Below the pieces are notes generated by a model. The model saw only the letters and a list, made by a program, of their open reading frames with translations, was not told where the DNA came from and searched no databases. Positions 4,934 to 8,068 of a DNA stretch of 8,068 bases are shown here, in pieces. The position numbers were made by a program, and so were the translations under genes. Source of the DNA: G001797105 sp964528155 (GTDB taxonomy: Bacteria > Chloroflexota > Anaerolineae > Anaerolineales > E44-bin32); contig CAZGRL010000147.1 in the NCBI GenBank assembly GCA_964528155.1, positions 1 to 8,068 of the forward strand, written 5' to 3'. The stretch's first letter is position 1, and every line of letters starts with the position of its first letter.

Positions 4934-5525
4934 CTTCACCCCCTACAAGAAAGATCTTGGGTTCTTGGAGAACGCCTGTGATGAACGGATTCCCCTCGGC
5001 AGCCTTCTCCCGGAATTCATCCTCGGTCATCGTCATCGCATTCAGCTCGCGTCCGAGGGTCTTCGCCGGTGAGGATAGCAGCCCGGCCATGTCTCTCCCC
5101 GTGACATCGCCGATCACCAGCAGGTCGATGTCACGGGCTGCGGTGTCCGTGCCCTGGGCGATGGAGCCGAACAGGAAGGCCACGAGTATCGAGCCCCGCT
5201 TCTCGTCGATGTAACTCTCCAATAATCCTCCGAGCCCCACAGTCTTCAATAGCAGCCCCCTCAAGTCGGCAAAGACGGCTGCTTGACGGTTGGCGCTGTA
5301 GTATTTCCGATTGCCTTCCTCAGTCTCGGTAAGAAGGCCTGCGGCCTCCAATCGCGCCACCTCGCGCTGCACGGCACGGACAGGCAGTCCCGTCAACGTG
5401 GCGATCTGGCGCAAGTAGTAGCGGCTGGGGGTGTTGAGGATGAGAAGCTGCAAGACGGCCACCCGCGCTCGAGACGTGAAGAGGGCCTCCAAAGTACGTC
5501 CAGGATGTATACGTTTTGTAGTCAT
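4887..5525 (-). CDS. Winged-helix plus MNT nucleotidyltransferase fusion, probable antitoxin and repressor
   Basis: The product has 212 residues from ATG 5525. Residues 10-80 form an ArsR-like winged helix: LFTSRARVAVLQLLIL, then YYLRQIATLTGLPVRAVQREVARLEAAGLL with a typical recognition helix, and a wing ending in RKYYSAN. Residues about 112-195 are a minimal nucleotidyltransferase: G120-S121, then D132-I-D134 in ARDIDLLVIG, matching the GS-x10-D-x-D signature, followed by an LGRELNAMTMTEDEF strand and GNPFITGVLQEPKIFLVG. A longer frame starting at 5564 would begin inside the -35 box of the promoter, so it is rejected. ATG 5525 lies only about four bases after the predicted transcription start, implying a leaderless mRNA. 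The domain pair suggests it both represses its own promoter and modifies the downstream HEPN-like partner, whose gene it overlaps by 47 bases. Confidence 0.85.
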   Translation of the reverse strand: MTTKRIHPGRTLEALFTSRARVAVLQLLILNTPSRYYLRQIATLTGLPVRAVQREVARLEAAGLLTETEEGNRKYYSANRQAAVFADLRGLLLKTVGLGGLLESYIDEKRGSILVAFLFGSIAQGTDTAARDIDLLVIGDVTGRDMAGLLSSPAKTLGRELNAMTMTEDEFREKAAEGNPFITGVLQEPKIFLVGGEDELRELAGRRPAEAS

Positions 5526-5545
5526 ACGTATACAGAATATATACG
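5507..5545 (-). promoter_or_regulatory. Cluster of TATACG/CGTATA half-sites, probable autoregulatory operator
   Basis: TATACG at 5508-5513, CGTATA at 5527-5532 and TATACG at 5540-5545 form two inverted repeats with 13-base and 7-base spacers. The central half-site also belongs to the 8-bp palindrome ATACGTAT (5524-5531). The right pair (5527-5545) encloses the -10 box and the predicted transcription start; the left half-site lies within the first codons of the gene. This layout suits repression by the winged helix encoded by the gene itself. Confidence 0.65.
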
Positions 5546-5564
5546 CTTGTGCCCGATCCGTCAA
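5536..5564 (-). promoter_or_regulatory. Strong sigma-70-type promoter of the MNT/HEPN operon
   Basis: On the minus strand TTGACG (5559-5564, 5 of 6 to consensus) and TATATT (5536-5541, 5 of 6) are separated by exactly 17 bases. Transcription would start near 5528-5530, a few bases before the ATG at 5525, so the transcript should have almost no 5' leader. Confidence 0.75.
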
Positions 5565-5605
5565 GGCCGAATCGGAGAATCTACGTAGCGCTGTTGCCCT
5601 TGCCC

Positions 5606-5809
5606 GAGGTGAATCTGGTGATCGAGATCGATGGTGACAGCCATGCGCCGCCAGATCAGGCGGATTACGACGCGGCGCGGACCAGGGGGCTCGAGGAGCG
5701 AGGCTATCGCGTGATCCGGTTCACGGCGGTGCAGGTGGAAGAGGACCTGGCCGGGGTGGTGCAGGGGAAAATGAGGGAGTGTGAGGTGGGAGCAGGCGAC
5801 GAGGCCTAG
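5606..5809 (+). pseudogene. 5'-truncated DUF559 fragment, copy 3
   Basis: The reading begins at EVNLVIEIDGDSH and continues with PPDQADYDAARTR, LEERGYRVIRF and a C-terminal helix to the TAG at 5807-5809. Like copy 1, it lacks the whole N-terminal half, including the VDF motif, and starts at the same residue of the domain. An in-frame GTG at 5549 would give an 86-residue protein, but the added residues have no family similarity and overlap the divergent promoter at 5536-5564. It is closer to copy 2 (about 89% over the first 103 bases by hand) than to copy 1. Confidence 0.7.
5615..5809 (+). repeat. Direct repeat, right copy (DUF559 3' half)
   Basis: Counterpart of 4241-4438, same orientation, 195 versus 198 bases. 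The two copies enclose the HEPN gene, the winged-helix/MNT gene and their promoter, about 1.2 kb in all. Confidence 0.75.
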
Positions 5810-5870
5810 CTGGTTTAGATTGATGAGGGACTGACCGAGTTCGCTGAAGGGGAGACCAGAAGCGCGGAGC

Positions 5871-6425
5871 CTACTCGGGCAGAGATCTGTCACTCAAGGA
5901 TCCGCCATTGAGGGCCCAACGAACGTACCATAGCTGCAATGCTACAAGGCAGATCAAACCCAAGACCGTGAGAACTAACCCAGCGAGGGCGGGTAGCAGC
6001 AGCGAGGACCTCGATCCCGCCGACAGGAGCGACAGGTTGCTCATAGTGATTGCCCAACTCAGGTAGCCAAGCCCAGCGTCCAAGACAAGGAAACCGGGCG
6101 CAGAAAGCAGCAACATAATCTTCCGGCGGCCTGGTTCGACGCTCTCCATCCGTTTCTTGATCTCAGTCGCCGACCTAGCCACTTGGCCCCTCTTCCACAC
6201 CTTCCGACCGGTCGTCAGGCGAAAAACAAGCGCGGTCCCGCCGACGGCGACCACCCCCGCACCTATCGTCAGCGCGATGGCAAGCAAGACTGAGCCGTCC
6301 CTTGCCCGGCCTGGACTCGCTTGAGCCCAGGCGATCCCATTGGCCACAGCTCCGTTTGCCAGGACAAGCAACAGAACCAACATAACAGGGATGAGGAGAA
6401 GCCCAGTAATTCCCTTGCGTTCCAT
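5871..6425 (-). CDS. Four-helix membrane protein of unknown function
   Basis: The product has 184 residues. Hydrophobic segments lie at about residues 7-29 (possibly a cleavable signal, with a small-residue stretch ending in AWAQA), 44-68, 103-127 and 137-166. Between segments two and three is a basic loop (about 69-102, rich in K and R), expected to be cytoplasmic. The C-terminus has Y-V-R-W-A-L-N-G, the same Y-x2-W-x3-G spacing as the end of the neighbouring peptidase-like protein. The ATG at 6425 is preceded on the minus strand by GAGGGGG. It lies 135 bases downstream of that neighbour on the same strand and may be co-transcribed, as no clear terminator or promoter was seen in the gap. No known family recognised. 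Confidence 0.7.
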   Translation of the reverse strand: MERKGITGLLLIPVMLVLLLVLANGAVANGIAWAQASPGRARDGSVLLAIALTIGAGVVAVGGTALVFRLTTGRKVWKRGQVARSATEIKKRMESVEPGRRKIMLLLSAPGFLVLDAGLGYLSWAITMSNLSLLSAGSRSSLLLPALAGLVLTVLGLICLVALQLWYVRWALNGGSLSDRSLPE

Positions 6426-6560
6426 CGCCCCCTCGTCCTTTCTTCGCTAGCTAGGACCTTCTCGACTCACCAGGCGGCTAGTCGCCTTGACCTCCGCCAG
6501 CTCAGTTCGAGCGCAGAGCATCGGCAAGGCAGTTCTCCGACTATTCGCCAACGACCGATT

Positions 6561-8068
6561 CTATGGCCGCCATGCCCAATCCTGCAAGTCGTCCAATCCG
6601 TCGATCGTGTTGCCAGTCACAATCCAGTGCGCGTAATTGAGATGTTGGTACCCAATGTATAGGTCGGCCGCGGCGAGGGCGAGGTCCACAGATGCGAGAG
6701 CGAGCTTTGTCAGGAGCTCGGGATCGGCCGCGAGTGCGCTTGAGACAACCATTGTCAGCAGGGCAAGGGTGACGTCAGCTATCAACAGGACTGGAACGAC
6801 AAGCAATGCGGTGGCAGCTCGCTCCTCCAAAGGTGGCGTGTCGCCTTCTTCGGAGAATGCCGGGTACTCTACTCCGACATATGCCGTTGAACCGGCGATC
6901 GTACCTCCTGCAGATGACCATGCCGCCGCCTGGTCATCTCGAGAGCCCAGTCGGAGGGCCGTTGTGGCATCACCAGTCGAGGAATCCTCCTTGTCCGATC
7001 GGATTTTGGACGGCCTGGCCTCGTCTTGGGGAGCGGCCCCAACGATCTCCTCATCAAACCTCGCCTTTGGATACACCGGTTCCACCTTCGGCGGATTCTG
7101 CGCCGCCTTCAGCTCCGTCGGCGTTGCGACCACCGTGGAGACCGGCGTCGACGGCAGGGCGATCTCATCGTCAAACCTGGCCGTCGTCGCCTTCGGCGGC
7201 GCGGTCACACCGGCGATCTCGTCATCGAAGCGCGACTTCGACTTCTTCGGCTCTTTCTCTTTCTCCTTTGCCGGCGGGCTTGACTTCGGCGCCGACCGGA
7301 CGGGTTTGTAGTTCCCGCCGCCCCCGGCATCCAGCATCCCGCCAATGCCCTGCCTCAACTTCGCCAACGGGGTGGTGCTCACCAGCGCCATCAACCCGGC
7401 GGCGAAGGCGACCCACAGCGACAGCACGCCCGGATCGGCCACTTCGGCCGGCGGCTGGGTCGCCACCACTACGCCGCTGTCCCCCTGCAGCCCCCACAAC
7501 CGCTCGAACTCCGAGGCCGAGATCACCTGCTCGCCCAGCGTCGGATCATTGTAGGCAACCCATCGTCCATCGGAGGAGATCCCCGTTACCGTGACGAAGT
7601 GACCGGGAGCGGATTCGCCGTTCAAGCCCAGACTCACCACGATGGGACTCCCCGAAGATACCTGGGCCTGGAGCTGTTCAAAAGAGGCTCCGTGGAAGGC
7701 GAACGAGCCGGTGTAGCCGAAGGACTGCGCCGCATAGGCCAGCTCCTCGACCCCGGTGCCGAAGTCGTACATCATGCCGTTCTCTTGCAGCAACCCCAGC
7801 AGGGAGGCCGACGTCGGGGCCGCGCCGGGGAGGGCGTCCAACGCCATCCCCAACGCCTGCACACCACAGGAGACGTCACCCGGATCCTGATACCGGACGG
7901 GGATGGAGATCGCCGCGAACGAGGCACCTATGGGAGCCGGGTCGACAAAGGTCGGTGCCAGGACGTGGACGGTGATCTCGACCGGGGGCAGCTCGCCGGC
8001 CTTCGGGACCTCGACCGCCGAGCCGTCGGCGTGCGCCGGGGCGGGGTTGACCTCGCGCGATTGGGGTG
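6561..8068 (-). CDS. C39-like cysteine peptidase fused to a linker and membrane helices (N-terminus outside the window)
   Basis: The frame stays open to the window edge, so at least 501 residues are present and the start is not seen. The GTG at 7862 is not the start: the catalytic region lies upstream of it. Numbered from the first codon in the window (8066), Q60 and C67 fall in RYQDPGDVSCGVQALGMAL, matching the Gln and Cys of peptidase C39 domains. H156 (APGHFVTVTG) and D174 (YNDPTLG) complete the triad, so the domain looks intact over about residues 50-200. A membrane helix follows (about 214-231), then a roughly 185-residue Pro/Ser/Lys/Asp-rich linker with three RFD(D/E)EI motifs, then two long hydrophobic segments and a short acidic tail with Y-A-H-W-I-V-T-G. 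C39 enzymes usually cleave double-glycine leaders of exported peptides, but there is no ABC transporter part here, so substrate and role are open. An extracellular peptidase domain and cytosolic linker is the likeliest topology. Confidence 0.8.
   Translation of the reverse strand, partial: PQSREVNPAPAHADGSAVEVPKAGELPPVEITVHVLAPTFVDPAPIGASFAAISIPVRYQDPGDVSCGVQALGMALDALPGAAPTSASLLGLLQENGMMYDFGTGVEELAYAAQSFGYTGSFAFHGASFEQLQAQVSSGSPIVVSLGLNGESAPGHFVTVTGISSDGRWVAYNDPTLGEQVISASEFERLWGLQGDSGVVVATQPPAEVADPGVLSLWVAFAAGLMALVSTTPLAKLRQGIGGMLDAGGGGNYKPVRSAPKSSPPAKEKEKEPKKSKSRFDDEIAGVTAPPKATTARFDDEIALPSTPVSTVVATPTELKAAQNPPKVEPVYPKARFDEEIVGAAPQDEARPSKIRSDKEDSSTGDATTALRLGSRDDQAAAWSSAGGTIAGSTAYVGVEYPAFSEEGDTPPLEERAATALLVVPVLLIADVTLALLTMVVSSALAADPELLTKLALASVDLALAAADLYIGYQHLNYAHWIVTGNTIDGLDDLQDWAWRP
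7044..7232 (-). repeat. Three RFD(D/E)EI linker motifs
   Basis: RFDDEI is encoded at 7215-7232 and 7161-7178, and RFDEEI at 7044-7061. Start-to-start spacings are 18 and 39 residues. The flanking residues are low-complexity Pro/Ser/Thr/Lys sequence, so the conserved hexapeptide stands out as a short linear motif. Confidence 0.75.

Noticed and set aside
5549..5605. GTG at 5549 as start of an intact small DUF559 gene
   Set aside because: The added residues have no DUF559 character, the segment overlaps the divergent promoter (-35 at 5559-5564), and no ribosome binding site precedes the GTG.
6472..6487. Small hairpin AGGCG...CGCCT in the gap between the two membrane genes as a terminator
   Set aside because: Only five pairs and no T run on either strand; it is not enough to argue for separate transcription units.

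Overview
This window is a high-GC bacterial segment made of accessory genes, with no RNA gene, CRISPR array or complete insertion sequence. The gene content fits a high-GC environmental bacterium, possibly a Chloroflexota (Thermomicrobia-like) lineage. It includes repeated DUF559 endonuclease-like sequences, an exported bactofilin-like protein with a membrane tail, a collagen-like protein, two toxin-antitoxin modules and a C39-like peptidase. That placement is an inference from gene content only and has low confidence.

Layout. Positions 1-990 hold a minus-strand gene for a 240-residue protein with a histone-like basic head, a short predicted coiled coil and 60 uninterrupted Gly-X-Y triplets. 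Positions 986-1192 hold a 5'-truncated DUF559 fragment. Positions 1210-1983 hold an AbrB-type antitoxin and a PIN-domain toxin (VapBC-like) behind a promoter that overlaps a symmetrical nested palindrome. A non-coding stretch (1984-2413) with a possible promoter and two palindromes precedes the exported bactofilin-like gene (2414-3736). A clear intrinsic terminator follows at about 3865, with a related palindrome on each side of it. Positions 4088-4438 hold a nearly full-length DUF559 gene whose 5' end looks broken. Positions 4493-5525 (minus strand) hold a second toxin-antitoxin module: a winged-helix plus MNT nucleotidyltransferase antitoxin and a HEPN-like toxin, driven by a strong, apparently leaderless promoter embedded in TATACG/CGTATA half-sites. 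Positions 5606-5809 hold a third DUF559 piece, truncated at the same residue as the first. Positions 5871-8068 (minus strand) hold a four-helix membrane protein and, upstream of it, a C39-like peptidase fused to a long linker and membrane helices. The N-terminus of the peptidase lies outside the window.

How it fits together. Each toxin-antitoxin module is a self-contained autoregulated operon. The DUF559 copies sit at the module edges, and copies 2 and 3 form direct repeats bracketing the HEPN/MNT module. This suggests modules gained by recombination at a repeated host sequence, or persisting there. The two membrane genes at the right edge share a C-terminal Y-x2-W-x3-G helix-hairpin signature and probably belong to one system. 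All function calls come from reading motifs by eye; no database search was possible.
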